Positions 1-8,207 of a DNA stretch of 64,000 nucleotides are shown in pieces. Both the position numbers and the translations under genes were made by a program. The DNA comes from Hartmannibacter diazotrophicus. Its GTDB lineage: Bacteria; Pseudomonadota; Alphaproteobacteria; Rhizobiales; Pleomorphomonadaceae. The DNA lies in contig NZ_LT960614.1 of NCBI RefSeq assembly GCF_900231165.1, positions 3,411,501 through 3,475,500 on the forward strand, written 5' to 3'. Positions within the stretch are counted from its first letter, which is position 1, and every line of letters begins with the position of its first letter. Under the pieces are notes generated by a model, which had not been told where the DNA came from, searched no databases, and saw only the letters and a program-made list of their open reading frames with translations.

Positions 1-1
1 G

Positions 2-160
2 TTCCGGCTGAAGCCGCTGCGCGAGGCCCTCCGCCATTGCGTCGAACACAAGCTGAAGGACCGGGTCTGGTGGACCCGGCCGGGCGACATCGCCGACTTC
101 TGCTACCAGCTTCCGCCTGGCCTCGTGCCCGGCGAAGGCCCCGCGCCGTCCACGCCCTGA
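2..160 (+). CDS. Polysaccharide deacetylase-family protein, C-terminal end (partial)
   Basis: Only the last 52 codons are present, read in frame from base 2 to a TGA at 158-160. The visible tail contains VWWTRPGDIADFC, which resembles the closing strand of NodB/PuuE-type polysaccharide deacetylases, where a W-x-TRPGEIA motif is common. PuuE-like members act as cofactor-independent allantoinases, others deacetylate sugars; the catalytic metal site lies outside the window, so the substrate is unknown. The gene ends 66 bp before a binding-protein gene on the same strand and may share its transcript. Confidence 0.6.
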   Translation, partial: FRLKPLREALRHCVEHKLKDRVWWTRPGDIADFCYQLPPGLVPGEGPAPSTP

Positions 161-226
161 GGGCAAGCGGACGACCTTCGGGCGGGGCACCGAACTTCCT
201 GCGCGTCAGATAAAGGGAACAGCGTC

Positions 227-1279
227 ATGACAGGATTTTTGAACAGGACACTCATTGCCGCGGCGGCTCTCGCAGCGGCAACAGGCATTGCCTTTGCCCA
301 GGAGTCCAAGGTCGAGCAGCCGGATGTCAAACTCTCGCTCGACTGGGCCTTCCAGGGGCCGCAGTCGGTCTATCTCTATGGCCTTGAAAAGAACTTCTAC
401 AAGGCGCACGGACTGAACGTGCAGGTCGACCGCGGCAGCGGTTCCGGCGACACGGTTCTGCGCGTTGCCTCCGGGGCCTACGACTTCGGCTGGGCCGACA
501 TCGCCAGCATGGCGAAGTTCAACCTGCAAAATCCCGACAAGCAGCTCGTCGCGGTCTACATGACCGGCGCCAATTCGCCGCTCGCCGTCGTATCGGTGAA
601 GGGGCGCGGCATCGAGGAACCCAAGGATCTTGCCGGCAAGACGCTCACGGCCACCGCCTCAAGCTCCGCGCTCGCGCTTTTCGACGTCTTCGCCGAGAAG
701 GCCGGCTTCGACTCCAAGTCGGTGACCTGGAAACAGGTGAGCGGCCAGCTGCGCGAGCCTATGATGGTGCGGGGTGAATCCGACGCTCTCGCAGGCTTCA
801 CGACCTCCAGCATCATGACGGTCGCCGACCTTGGCGTCGCGCAGGACGACATCGTCGTCTTTCGCTACAACGACTACGGCGTGAAGCAATATGGCACCGC
901 GATCATGGTCCGGCCGGAATTCCTGGAGAAGAACCCGGAGACCGTGCGCGCCATGGTGGCGGCGATCAACGATTCCTTCAAGGCAGCAATCGAGGACCCG
1001 ACAGCGTCCGTCGCCACCATCAAGGCTCGCGACTCGCTCGCCAACCCGGCGGTCGAGTGCCCGCGCCTGATCGAAGGCCTCAAGAACCTCACGCTGTCAG
1101 ACGAGTTCAAGAAGGAGGGCCTCAGCACGGTCGACATGGATCGCCTTGCTGCATCGATCGACGAAATCAAGCAGGTCTACAAGCTCGACGGCGATCTGCC
1201 GCTCGACCACGTCTATCGTTCCGATTTCCTGCCGTCCAAGGAAGACCGCATGCCGCCGGAACTCGGCACCTGCAGCTAA
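227..1279 (+). CDS. ABC transporter substrate-binding protein, NMT1/THI5-like
   Basis: A 350-residue periplasmic binding protein of the family that includes nitrate/taurine (SsuA/TauA) and pyrimidine (ThiY/THI5) binders. Residues 1-24 form a Sec signal peptide with a typical AFA cleavage site. The mature part begins with the family pattern LDWAFQGPQSVYLYGLEKNFYKA (start near residue 37, quoted in part) and continues with GSGSGDTVLRVASGAYDFGWAD, which is the ligand-lobe region. An AAAGGGA ribosome site lies about 10 bases before ATG 227. No permease or ATPase gene follows, so this is an orphan binding protein unless its partners lie upstream. The ligand cannot be read from sequence; hydroxypyrimidine-type or sulfonate ligands are possible. 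Confidence 0.85.
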   Translation: MTGFLNRTLIAAAALAAATGIAFAQESKVEQPDVKLSLDWAFQGPQSVYLYGLEKNFYKAHGLNVQVDRGSGSGDTVLRVASGAYDFGWADIASMAKFNLQNPDKQLVAVYMTGANSPLAVVSVKGRGIEEPKDLAGKTLTATASSSALALFDVFAEKAGFDSKSVTWKQVSGQLREPMMVRGESDALAGFTTSSIMTVADLGVAQDDIVVFRYNDYGVKQYGTAIMVRPEFLEKNPETVRAMVAAINDSFKAAIEDPTASVATIKARDSLANPAVECPRLIEGLKNLTLSDEFKKEGLSTVDMDRLAASIDEIKQVYKLDGDLPLDHVYRSDFLPSKEDRMPPELGTCS

Positions 1280-1345
1280 GCGGCAAGCGCCCTGATATCG
1301 GCCTGCGTGCGGTCGATCCATCGCCGCTCCAGGCCATATCGCAAC

Positions 1346-1390
1346 AAGCCCAGTTCGCCGTCTCCGGCGGGCTGGGTTTCCTTCTTTTTT
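1346..1390 (+). terminator. Rho-independent terminator after the binding-protein gene
   Basis: The arms AAGCCCAG (1346-1353) and CTGGGTTT (1372-1379) pair with one G-U. An inner CGCCG/CGGCG stem lies inside, and a pyrimidine tract ending in six T follows. It lies 66 bp after the stop at 1279 and separates that gene from the permease gene at 1482. Confidence 0.75.
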
Positions 1391-1481
1391 GGGCTAAGTC
1401 AGAGTTCGGTTCGCCATCCTCCGGATACGCTGATGCCGAAGCCCTGCCCTTTGCGGACCCTCCAGACGTGAAAGAAATCAG

Positions 1482-2219
1482 GTGACCGCAGTCATTGGCC
1501 TTGCATTCGGAGCGTCCGTCTTCCTGACCTCTGCGCTGTCCGGGGTCTTCGGCATGGCCGGCGGGCTGATCCTGCTCTGGCTGCTCCTGCTCCTGCTGCC
1601 GGCATCGAGTGCGATCGCCGTCCATGGCGTCATACAGATGGTGGCGAATGGTTGGAGGGCGGTCCGCTCCCGGGCCTTCATCGACTACCGGATCGTCGCC
1701 TTCGCGGTCCTCGGCCTGCTTGCGATCGCGGCCGTCTTGACCCTTGCCCGCTATACACCGGAAAAGGCGACCGTTTGCATCGCCATCGGGTTGATGCCGA
1801 TCCTCGTCTGGCTGCCGAAAAGCCTGTTCGCGCTCGATGCGTCTCGGCCGCTTCATGCCTTCATCTGCGGCGTGATAGCCGGCGGGCTGAACATCACCGT
1901 GGGCATCGCCGGCCCGACCATCGACGTCTTCTTTATCCGCACGGCGATGGACCGCAGGAAAATCGTCGCCACCAAGGCTGTCGTTCAGATGACCTCTCAT
2001 GCGCTGAAGGTCATCTTCTATGCGCGCTCGGCGCTCGCGCTTACGCCGGACGAGTGGCTGGCCATTGCGGCAGCCGCCCCGTTCGCGGTGCTCGGCACCA
2101 ATGCGGGCCACGCCATCCTGCACAGGATCACCGACCATCATTTCCGCACCTGGACACGGTGGATCGTGACCGTGATCGGGGCCTTCTATATGGCTCAGGG
2201 ACTGATGCTGATCCTTTGA
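1482..2219 (+). CDS. TSUP (TauE/SafE) family membrane permease
   Basis: A 245-residue, very hydrophobic protein with about seven to eight predicted membrane spans and the TSUP layout of two similar halves. The first half has a GVFGMAGGLIL segment near residue 22; the second has a GGLNITVGIAGP segment near residue 133. TSUP proteins export or import small organic anions such as sulfite, sulfoacetate or taurine-derived sulfonates. The GTG at 1482 is the likely start, preceded by a weak purine-rich AAGAAATCAGG. It is separated from the upstream binding-protein gene by a terminator and converges with an SDR gene. The substrate is not readable. Confidence 0.85.
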   Translation: MTAVIGLAFGASVFLTSALSGVFGMAGGLILLWLLLLLLPASSAIAVHGVIQMVANGWRAVRSRAFIDYRIVAFAVLGLLAIAAVLTLARYTPEKATVCIAIGLMPILVWLPKSLFALDASRPLHAFICGVIAGGLNITVGIAGPTIDVFFIRTAMDRRKIVATKAVVQMTSHALKVIFYARSALALTPDEWLAIAAAAPFAVLGTNAGHAILHRITDHHFRTWTRWIVTVIGAFYMAQGLMLIL

Positions 2220-2238
2220 TGTCCTTTTGTGCGAACGA

Positions 2239-2967
2239 TCAGCGCGCCGTCCAGCCGCCGTCGATCCGCAGGCTGTCGCCGGTGACAAAGCGCGCCCGGC
2301 TCGATGCCAGGAACACGATCGCCTGCGCGACGTCGTCCGGCACCGGCAGATCGTTCATCGGCACCATGTCATAGACGAAGCGCTTGAACTCCGGGTCTTC
2401 GAACATCGGCGCCGTCATAGGCGTCAGCACGAATGTCGGCGCGACCGAAACGACGCGGATGCCGGCGGGAGCAAGCTCCACGGCCATCGCCTTGGTCAGG
2501 CCTTCGACGGCGTGCTTGGTCATGCAATAGACGGTGCGCTTCGGCGATCCGACATGCCCCATCTGGGACGACATGTTGACGATCACGCCACCCCTCTTCA
2601 TTGCCCGCACGGCGGCACGCGCCACCTTGTAGACCGAGCGGATGTTGAGATCGATCATCCAGTCGAGCGTGTCGTCATCGACGTCGACCATCATCTTCGG
2701 GCGATTGCCGCCGGCGTTGTTGACGAGGATGTCGAGCCCGTCCATCGCCTCGATACGGCGATGAAAATCGGGATCGCCCACATCGGCGACAAGCGGCGTC
2801 ACCTGCCCACCCGTCTCTTCCGTCAACGTCTCCAGATCGCCGGCCGTTCGGGCGACGGCGACCACCCGCGCGCCGCTCGCGGCGAGAGCCAGAGCCGTGG
2901 CGCGGCCGATACCGCGACCGGCCCCCGTGACAAGGGCAAGCCGTCCGGCCAGAAGTGCGTCGGCCAC
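2239..2967 (-). CDS. Short-chain dehydrogenase/reductase (SDR)
   Basis: A 242-residue classical SDR. It has the nucleotide motif TGAGRGIG (14-21), NNAGG (83-87), a serine pair at 133-134 and the catalytic Y147-x-x-x-K151 in YCMTK; the closing SLRIDGGWT segment is typical. SDRs interconvert alcohols and ketones with NAD(P)H. It is the last of five genes in a tightly packed minus-strand operon, starting two bases after the HbpS/GlcG-like gene ends, so it probably serves the same pathway as the LLM monooxygenase and hydrolase. No motif fixes the substrate. Confidence 0.9.
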   Translation of the reverse strand: MADALLAGRLALVTGAGRGIGRATALALAASGARVVAVARTAGDLETLTEETGGQVTPLVADVGDPDFHRRIEAMDGLDILVNNAGGNRPKMMVDVDDDTLDWMIDLNIRSVYKVARAAVRAMKRGGVIVNMSSQMGHVGSPKRTVYCMTKHAVEGLTKAMAVELAPAGIRVVSVAPTFVLTPMTAPMFEDPEFKRFVYDMVPMNDLPVPDDVAQAIVFLASSRARFVTGDSLRIDGGWTAR

Positions 2968-2969
2968 GG

Positions 2970-3407
2970 TCAGCGCTCCTCGATATCCGGCGTCAATCCG
3001 GCCGCCTCGATGCCCGCGACAACGCAGGTCTCGTCGATGTCCGAGGTGTCGCCGCTGACGCCGGCCGCGCCAATGATCTCGCCGTCCGCGTCCTTGATCA
3101 GGACACCGCCCGGCACCGGAACCATTCGTCCATCCGTCACCGAGGCAAGCGCCGTGAAGAAGTTCGGAACCTTGCCCGCCCGAACCGAGAGACCGCGACT
3201 GGAAATTCCCATGCCAAGCGCGCCCCAGGCCTTGCCATGGGCGATTTCGACGCGTGCGATGCCGCTGCCGTCCTCGCGCTTGACGACCTTCATGTGCCCG
3301 CCGGCATCGAGCACGACAACCGTCAGCGGATGGGCGTTGAACTCGCGGCCCTTGCGCAGCGTGACCGTGGCGATTTCATCGGCGGCGGAAAGGGTGAGAG
3401 CGGTCAT
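2970..3407 (-). CDS. GlcG/HbpS family protein
   Basis: A 145-residue cytoplasmic protein of the GlcG/HbpS (DUF336) fold. Family hallmarks are the VVVLDAGGHMKVVKRED strand-turn, the AHGKAWGALGMG segment, and PVPGGVLIKDADGEIIGAAGVSG near the C-terminus. HbpS from Streptomyces binds haem; most family members sit in catabolic operons with no proven reaction. It overlaps the dehydrogenase upstream by ATGA and is followed by the SDR after two bases, so it is co-translated with both. Confidence 0.85.
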   Translation of the reverse strand: MTALTLSAADEIATVTLRKGREFNAHPLTVVVLDAGGHMKVVKREDGSGIARVEIAHGKAWGALGMGISSRGLSVRAGKVPNFFTALASVTDGRMVPVPGGVLIKDADGEIIGAAGVSGDTSDIDETCVVAGIEAAGLTPDIEER

Positions 3408-4333
3408 TCGGCGCCTCCGTCCATCGGTGCGGTCATTCCCTTCAGCACGGCAAAGAGCGAGGCCGTGTCCTGCTTGCCTCGCCCTTCGGCGAGCGCGGCG
3501 AAATAAAACGGCAGACTGGCCGCCATCAGCGGTGTCGGACAGCGCAGTTCGCGCGCAAAGTCCATGATGAGCTGCAAGTCCTTGATGTAGATATCCATCT
3601 TCATGGTCGCGGGTTCGTAGCGGTCCTCGATCATCAAGGGGGCCCGCAGGTCGAACATGCGAGAACCGCCCGCGCCGGTACGGATCGCGTCATAAACCGT
3701 GTTGAGGTCGAGCCCCGCCCGCTCGGCCAGAAGCAACGCCTCCGCCGTGGAGAGATTGTGGATCGTCACCAGCAGGTTGGCGATATACTTCAGCTTCATG
3801 CCGGTGCCGAAGGTGCCGACAAGGCGCACGTCGCGCGCAAATCCGCAGAAGACCGGTTCGGCGACGCGATAGGCCGCCTCGTCGCCGCTCGCAAAGACCA
3901 CCAGATCGCGCACGGCCGCCTGGGCGCCGGTGCCGCTGACCGGACAGTCGAGAACCTCCACGCCGACGGCCGCGAGCGCCGCCGCGCAGGCCTCCTTGGC
4001 CTCCAGCGGCAAGGTCCCCATCTCGCAAACCACGGCGCCTTTCCGGACGCTACTAACAAGCGCCTCGGTCACGGCCTCCAAGGCCTTGACCGACGGCAGG
4101 GCCAGAAGGATGACATCGCTCGCCCGCGCGACATCGGCGGTACCGGCGACCGCCTCGCCGCCGTCGGCAACCAGATCGTCCATGGCCGACTGAGCGACGT
4201 CGGTGCCAATGACCTTGTAGCCGGCTTCGACGAGGTTCCGGCCATAGGCCGAGCCCATGATGCCAAGACCCACGATGCCCACCGTCGGACGCGCGCCGTT
4301 CTCATTCACTGCGGTATGTGTCATTGAGGCCAT
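3404..4333 (-). CDS. NAD(P)-dependent beta-hydroxyacid dehydrogenase (HIBADH family)
   Basis: A 309-residue member of the 3-hydroxyisobutyrate/tartronate-semialdehyde/6-phosphogluconate dehydrogenase family. The Rossmann motif GLGIMG (22-27) opens the N-terminal NAD(P) domain. The substrate motif DCPVSGTGAQAA (129-140) follows, and the catalytic pair is K182 and N186 in GTGMKLKYIAN. The C-terminal half is the all-helical dimer domain. The start could be ATG 4333 or ATG 4324 (MTHTAVN). The gene overlaps its upstream hydrolase by one base and its downstream neighbour by four, an arrangement typical of translational coupling. The likely role is oxidation of a beta-hydroxy acid produced earlier in the pathway. 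Confidence 0.9.
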   Translation of the reverse strand: MASMTHTAVNENGARPTVGIVGLGIMGSAYGRNLVEAGYKVIGTDVAQSAMDDLVADGGEAVAGTADVARASDVILLALPSVKALEAVTEALVSSVRKGAVVCEMGTLPLEAKEACAAALAAVGVEVLDCPVSGTGAQAAVRDLVVFASGDEAAYRVAEPVFCGFARDVRLVGTFGTGMKLKYIANLLVTIHNLSTAEALLLAERAGLDLNTVYDAIRTGAGGSRMFDLRAPLMIEDRYEPATMKMDIYIKDLQLIMDFARELRCPTPLMAASLPFYFAALAEGRGKQDTASLFAVLKGMTAPMDGGAE

Positions 4334-5139
4334 TACCCTTTGAGTCCAAGAAATTGTGCCAGTGCGGCGTTGAAGCCTTCGACGTCTTCCATGTTGGAAA
4401 TATGCGCGCAGCCGCGAAGTTCGATCAGCCGCGCGTCAGGTGTCGCGGTGGCCATCGCGGTCATGGCCTCCCGCGGCGCGGCGCCGTCTTCCGAGCCACG
4501 AATATAGAGCGTCGGCGCCCGCAATTGGGGCAGTCGCCGCAGATAGTCGAGCCCCTTCAGGGCCTCGGCGCAGGCGATGTAACCGTTGGGCGAAACGGCG
4601 AGCAGCATCTCGCCGGCGCGCCGGACGAGATCGGGACGCGCCGCGCGATTTTCGGGCGTGAACCATCGCTCCATCGTGCCGTCGAGCACAGCACCCATTC
4701 CGCCCTCTGCAACCGCCGTCATGCGCTGCCGCCATCCCTCCACGAAAGCCGGCGGCGCATCGGCCCTGGCATCGGCGCACACGAGCCTTGCGACGCGAGC
4801 CGGATGGTCCAGCGCCAGGCCTAGCGCCGTCATCCCGCCGAGCGAAAATCCGATAACATCCGCGCGCTCGATGTCGAAGCGGTCCATCACCGCGACCATG
4901 TCCGCGACCAGCATCGCGAAGTCATAGGGCCCGTCGGGCGCCGAACTTTCGCCATGGCCGCGGGTGTCATAGCGGAGCACCCGATAGGCCGACGTCAGCA
5001 GCGCCATCTGGTCGTCCCACATCCTCCGATCCGCCGCGAGCGAATTGGACAGCACGATCCAGGGCCGATCGTTCGGACCGTCGACATAGGCGGCAATCTC
5101 GACGCCCGCCGATTTGACGATTGTCGTCGGGCCGGTCAT
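4333..5139 (-). CDS. Alpha/beta hydrolase, 3-oxoadipate enol-lactonase (PcaD)-like
   Basis: A 268-residue alpha/beta-hydrolase fold protein. It shows the PcaD-like start region VLSNSLAADRRMWDDQM, a YDTRGHGES turn (57-65), the nucleophile elbow GFSLGG with Ser99, and a late catalytic His in CAHISNMED. The reading frame stays open further upstream, but the start at 5139 is chosen because it gives an ATGA overlap with the LLM gene and a full-length domain. PcaD-type enzymes open enol-lactones. Here it probably hydrolyses a lactone or ester made by the flavin monooxygenase next door; the actual substrate is an inference. Confidence 0.88.
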   Translation of the reverse strand: MTGPTTIVKSAGVEIAAYVDGPNDRPWIVLSNSLAADRRMWDDQMALLTSAYRVLRYDTRGHGESSAPDGPYDFAMLVADMVAVMDRFDIERADVIGFSLGGMTALGLALDHPARVARLVCADARADAPPAFVEGWRQRMTAVAEGGMGAVLDGTMERWFTPENRAARPDLVRRAGEMLLAVSPNGYIACAEALKGLDYLRRLPQLRAPTLYIRGSEDGAAPREAMTAMATATPDARLIELRGCAHISNMEDVEGFNAALAQFLGLKG

Positions 5140-6248
5140 TCCGCGGCATCCTTCGCCATGTCTTCGCCGATGGCGCTGTTCACGCGCGGAAGAACCTCTT
5201 CCGCCATCAGCACCATCGACCGCTTGCCGAGGTCCGCATCGCGCCAATCGTGACCGGCATAAAGAAGGGTGCCGAAGGGACCGACCTCCTCGCGGAATTC
5301 GACGATCTTCTTGGCCACTATCTCCGGCGTGCCGTGAATGACGAGCCGGTCGAGCACATGCTCGAAATCGAGGGCTTCGTCCGGCATCGACTGATCCTCC
5401 TTGAAGAGGTTCGAACGGCCATTGCCGACCATTTTTTTGACGAGAGACCGGTAGTAGTGAACGTAGGGACTGTCGTCGCCCCGCGCATAGGTCCGCGCCG
5501 TTGCCGCATCGTCGGCCACGAAGATGCTCTTGGCGACGCGCCAGTTGGCAAGGTCTATCGGGCGCCCGGCCTGACGGCATCCCTCTTCGTAGCTCGCACG
5601 GTGCGTTGCCACCCACTTCGGCATCAGGAAATTGGCCGAGATCGGGTCCCAGCCCCTTGCGGCGGCGGCGGTCACCCCTTTTGAGAAGGGCGCGACGGCC
5701 GTCACGATGATGGGGGGATGCGGCTTTTGCAACGGCTTGGCGACGATGCCCTGCCCGATCTCGCTGACCAATGTCCGCGCCGTCGAGATCGTCCAGTGCG
5801 GACCGGCAATGTCATAAGGCGGCTCGCCCGTCCACAGTTGCAGGACCGCGTCGATCGCCTCCAGGAACATGGCGTTTCGGTCCGCGTCGAGATTGCCGAA
5901 AATTTCCGCGTCGGACAGAAGACCTCCCGGACTGATGCCGAGGTTGAGGCGTCCGTCGAGCAGATGATCCAGCATGGCGATTTGCGCGGCAATGGTCGCC
6001 GGATGGGCGTTCGGCAGATTGACGGTTCCCGTCCCGAGCCGCATGCGCTCGACGCGGCCGGCGAGCGTTGCCAGAAAGACGATGCTACTCGTGATGTTCT
6101 CGGCCAGATCGGTCACATGCTCGCCGACATAGCCTTCGGTGAAACCCAGCCGATCGGCGAGCAGGAATGCCTCCTGATCCTCCTTCAGCGTTTCACGCCA
6201 GTCGCGACCGAGCGGGTGGATCGGCATGGTGAAAAAGCCGAGCCGCAT
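5136..6248 (-). CDS. LLM-class flavin-dependent monooxygenase
   Basis: A 370-residue bacterial luciferase-like TIM-barrel protein. Typical signals are an N-terminal MRLGFFTMPIHP strand, the GYVGEHVT motif, the RVERMRLGTG strand and the LDGRLNLGISPGG phosphate-loop region. LLM enzymes oxidise substrates with reduced flavin supplied by a separate reductase (for example LimB, DszA, SsuD). It is the first gene of the five-gene minus-strand operon ending at 2239. A flavin-reductase remnant lies about 1.1 kb away across the LysR gene, suggesting the dedicated partner was lost. The substrate is unknown; a limonene- or ketone-type monooxygenation is one possibility. Confidence 0.88.
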   Translation of the reverse strand: MRLGFFTMPIHPLGRDWRETLKEDQEAFLLADRLGFTEGYVGEHVTDLAENITSSIVFLATLAGRVERMRLGTGTVNLPNAHPATIAAQIAMLDHLLDGRLNLGISPGGLLSDAEIFGNLDADRNAMFLEAIDAVLQLWTGEPPYDIAGPHWTISTARTLVSEIGQGIVAKPLQKPHPPIIVTAVAPFSKGVTAAAARGWDPISANFLMPKWVATHRASYEEGCRQAGRPIDLANWRVAKSIFVADDAATARTYARGDDSPYVHYYRSLVKKMVGNGRSNLFKEDQSMPDEALDFEHVLDRLVIHGTPEIVAKKIVEFREEVGPFGTLLYAGHDWRDADLGKRSMVLMAEEVLPRVNSAIGEDMAKDAAE

Positions 6249-6347
6249 GGGTGCCTCCCTCCGACTTCTTTTCGAAAGTCTGATTGTTTTTCGAAAAAAT
6301 AGCGAGGAGGGATCAGAAGCAGAAACGATAAGAACTGATGAAGGGGA

Positions 6348-7286
6348 TCAGTTTTCGTGATGGCTGGAGACCGGCATCCCCTGCCACACGGACTTTGACA
6401 GACGATACTGACGCTCCAGTCCATCAAGAAACAGCTCGGCCGCCGGCAGGAGAGCATTTTTCGCAGGCTCGATCACCGCATAGTCGACGGACAATGCCGG
6501 ATCCGCGATCGGGTGCAGCGAGCGCACCGTCCCGTCGATGTCGTTGATGCAGATCGTTTCCGGCAGGATGGTCATGAAATCCGAATTGGCGACAAATTCG
6601 AGCGTCGCGATCATGGCGTCCATGTCGACCAGCGCCGAAAGAGCAACGCCGTGCAATTCCGCATAGCTGTCGAAGGCGTCGCGGCGGGCATTGCCGCGCG
6701 CCGGCAGGACCAGCTTCATCGGACTGAGGTCACGCAGTCGAACCGGCGACAGATGCGGCGGGCCATCGCCCGCACGGCGCACCAGAAGCTCACGGTCGGT
6801 GCCGAGCCAGCGCGTGCGCAAACCCTCGCGCTGGGGAGCGCTTGGCACAATGGCGAAATCGAGGTTTCCCGCCGCCACCTCGTCCGTCAGGACGGCGCTA
6901 TACGCCTCGACGACGGAAACCTTCACGTTGGGATAATCGGCGATGAACGCCGCCAGTGCGGGTGCCAGAACGCCCCGGCTGAAGGTCGGCATCAGCCCGA
7001 TCCGGACAGTCCCGCCGACACCTTCCGACAATGTTCGGATTTCGACCGAGATCTCGTCGAGGTTTCGCATGATGTCGATGGCCCTGACATAGAGCCTCTG
7101 CCCGGAATGGGTCGGGACGACACCGCGCGGCGAACGATCGAACAGACGCAGGCCGATCTGTTCCTCGAGATTCTGGATCTGCATGGAAAGGCCCGACTGC
7201 GTGGCATTGAGGCGTCGCGCCGCCGCGGAAAAGGAGCCTTCCTCGTAGACACCGATGAAGGCGGCAAGCTGTCTGAGGTTCAACAC
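6348..7286 (-). CDS. LysR-type transcriptional regulator
   Basis: A 312-residue LTTR. The N-terminal winged helix-turn-helix is MLNLRQLAAFIGVYEEGSFSAAARRL (first 26 residues, quoted in part here), with QSGLSMQIQNLEEQIGLRLFDR following. Residues from about 90 on form the periplasmic-binding-like effector domain. It lies just upstream of the LLM operon on the same strand and divergent from the flavin-reductase remnant. Two dyads containing ATC-N9-GAT or ATC...GAT lie in the intergenic DNA at 7289-7338, so autoregulation and control of the remnant promoter are likely. Confidence 0.92.
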   Translation of the reverse strand: MLNLRQLAAFIGVYEEGSFSAAARRLNATQSGLSMQIQNLEEQIGLRLFDRSPRGVVPTHSGQRLYVRAIDIMRNLDEISVEIRTLSEGVGGTVRIGLMPTFSRGVLAPALAAFIADYPNVKVSVVEAYSAVLTDEVAAGNLDFAIVPSAPQREGLRTRWLGTDRELLVRRAGDGPPHLSPVRLRDLSPMKLVLPARGNARRDAFDSYAELHGVALSALVDMDAMIATLEFVANSDFMTILPETICINDIDGTVRSLHPIADPALSVDYAVIEPAKNALLPAAELFLDGLERQYRLSKSVWQGMPVSSHHEN

Positions 7287-7288
7287 GG

Positions 7289-7338
7289 TATCAGCCCATA
7301 TGATAGGTCCATCGCCTTTCTAGGATTATCAGCTGATA
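7289..7338. promoter_or_regulatory. Two candidate LysR binding dyads
   Basis: TATCA at 7289-7293 and TGATA at 7301-7305 form a dyad that contains the LTTR pattern ATC-N9-GAT. A second, perfect 12-bp palindrome TATCAGCTGATA lies at 7327-7338. Both sit directly upstream of the LysR start (7286) and of the truncated divergent gene at 7393, the usual place for LTTR recognition and activation sites. Assignment to this LysR is inferred from position. Confidence 0.55.
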
Positions 7339-7392
7339 CCCAGGGTCGACTAGGCTTTCTCCCGTCCATGGAAGAAGGGGGAACCGCCTCAG

Positions 7393-7527
7393 ATGAACGC
7401 TTCCGATCCGACCGTTGCCTTTCTCCCGTCCATCGACACCACGCACTTTCGCCAGGCTCTCGGGTGCTTCGTCACGGGCGTTACCGTCATGACGGCTCGC
7501 GCCGCCGATGGTCGCCTCGCCGGATGA
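7393..7527 (+). pseudogene. Truncated flavin reductase (N-terminal remnant)
   Basis: A 44-codon reading frame ends in TGA at 7525-7527. Its residues 19-37 read FRQALGCFVTGVTVMTARA, the diagnostic first strand-helix of the HpaC/NtaB/DszD flavin reductase domain. This is followed by ADGRLAG, where intact proteins continue with MTANSF. In the DNA an ATGACG follows immediately but in the other frame, so a one-base loss precedes the break. After that the homology stops and a new promoter begins. A normal family member has about 160-180 residues, so this is dead as a reductase. It faces the LysR gene and probably once supplied FMNH2 to the LLM monooxygenase. Confidence 0.7.
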
Positions 7528-7530
7528 CGA

Positions 7531-7574
7531 TTGACAAGGCGCGGTCCTTGAATGATATTTATCGAACGATCAAC
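7531..7574 (+). promoter_or_regulatory. Promoter and operator for the CMD-family gene
   Basis: A perfect -35 TTGACA (7531-7536) is followed after 17 bases by GATATT (7554-7559). The box ATTTATCGAACGATCAAC (7557-7574) overlaps the -10 and matches the box at the HisD-like gene promoter (12623-12640) in 14 of 18 positions. The predicted transcript start lies about 35 bases before ATG 7602. Because the same box sits in the same place at both promoters, a shared repressor is likely; the TetR protein at 12954 is one candidate. Confidence 0.55.
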
Positions 7575-7601
7575 AAGGACGAGCCGACGTCAAGTCCGGC
7601 C

Positions 7602-8183
7602 ATGTCCAATCCGGGAGGAACGACCATATCCCGTCCACCCATCATCGACGAGACGACGCTGAACCCCGTGCAGAGGCGTGTCTATGACGCCATTCTGTCG
7701 GGGCCACGGGGCGTCGTCGAAGGCCCGCTGCGACTGTGGCTCCTCAGCCCGGGGCTCGCCGAGCGCGCCCAGGAACTTGGCGCCTTCTGCCGCTACAACA
7801 CCAAGCTGGCGCCCCGGCTTTCGGAACTTGCGATCCTCGTCACCGGCGCCTTCTGGAAGGCAGGCTTCGAGTGGGTCGCTCATTGCCCGGCGGCGATATC
7901 CGCGGGCCTGTCCGCCGACATTGCCGAAGCGATCCGAAAAGACGAGGAGCCGACGTTCGAGCAGGAGGATGAGGCGGCCGTCTTCGCTCTTGCCAGGGAA
8001 CTTCACCAGACGCGGCGGCTCAGCGACGCGACCTATGAACGGGCGATCCGGCTACTGGGTCTCGAAGCCGTCGTCGAGTTGGTCGGCATCCTTGGCTACT
8101 ACACGCTGGTTTCCATGACGATCAACGCGTTCGAAATTCCGGCGCCCTCGGGCGCAGCGGACCCCTTTGCCCAAGCCGAATGA
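7602..8183 (+). CDS. Carboxymuconolactone decarboxylase (CMD)-family protein
   Basis: A 193-residue all-helical protein of the CMD/AhpD superfamily. The core reads LSELAILVTGAFWKAGFEWVAHCPAAISAGLS, resembling the PcaC-type branch with E-W-x-x-H. The CxxC pair of the peroxidase AhpD is absent, so a peroxidase role is unlikely. ATG 7602 is preferred; an in-frame ATG at 7524 lies upstream of the predicted promoter. The cyclase-family gene begins 24 bases downstream on the same strand. The two probably act on ring or lactone intermediates, an inference from families and adjacency. Confidence 0.82.
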   Translation: MSNPGGTTISRPPIIDETTLNPVQRRVYDAILSGPRGVVEGPLRLWLLSPGLAERAQELGAFCRYNTKLAPRLSELAILVTGAFWKAGFEWVAHCPAAISAGLSADIAEAIRKDEEPTFEQEDEAAVFALARELHQTRRLSDATYERAIRLLGLEAVVELVGILGYYTLVSMTINAFEIPAPSGAADPFAQAE

Positions 8184-8207
8184 CAAGAAAACATCAGGGA
8201 GGACAGG

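Noticed and set aside
181-226. Possible sigma-54 promoter before the first binding-protein gene
   Set aside because: GGCAC and TGC are present, but the spacing between GG and GC is 13 rather than 10 bases.
1167-2288. Long minus-strand frame opposite the TSUP gene
   Set aside because: It is an antisense shadow of a GC-rich membrane gene; composition is Arg/His/Asp-rich low-complexity, and the plus-strand protein has clear membrane spans.
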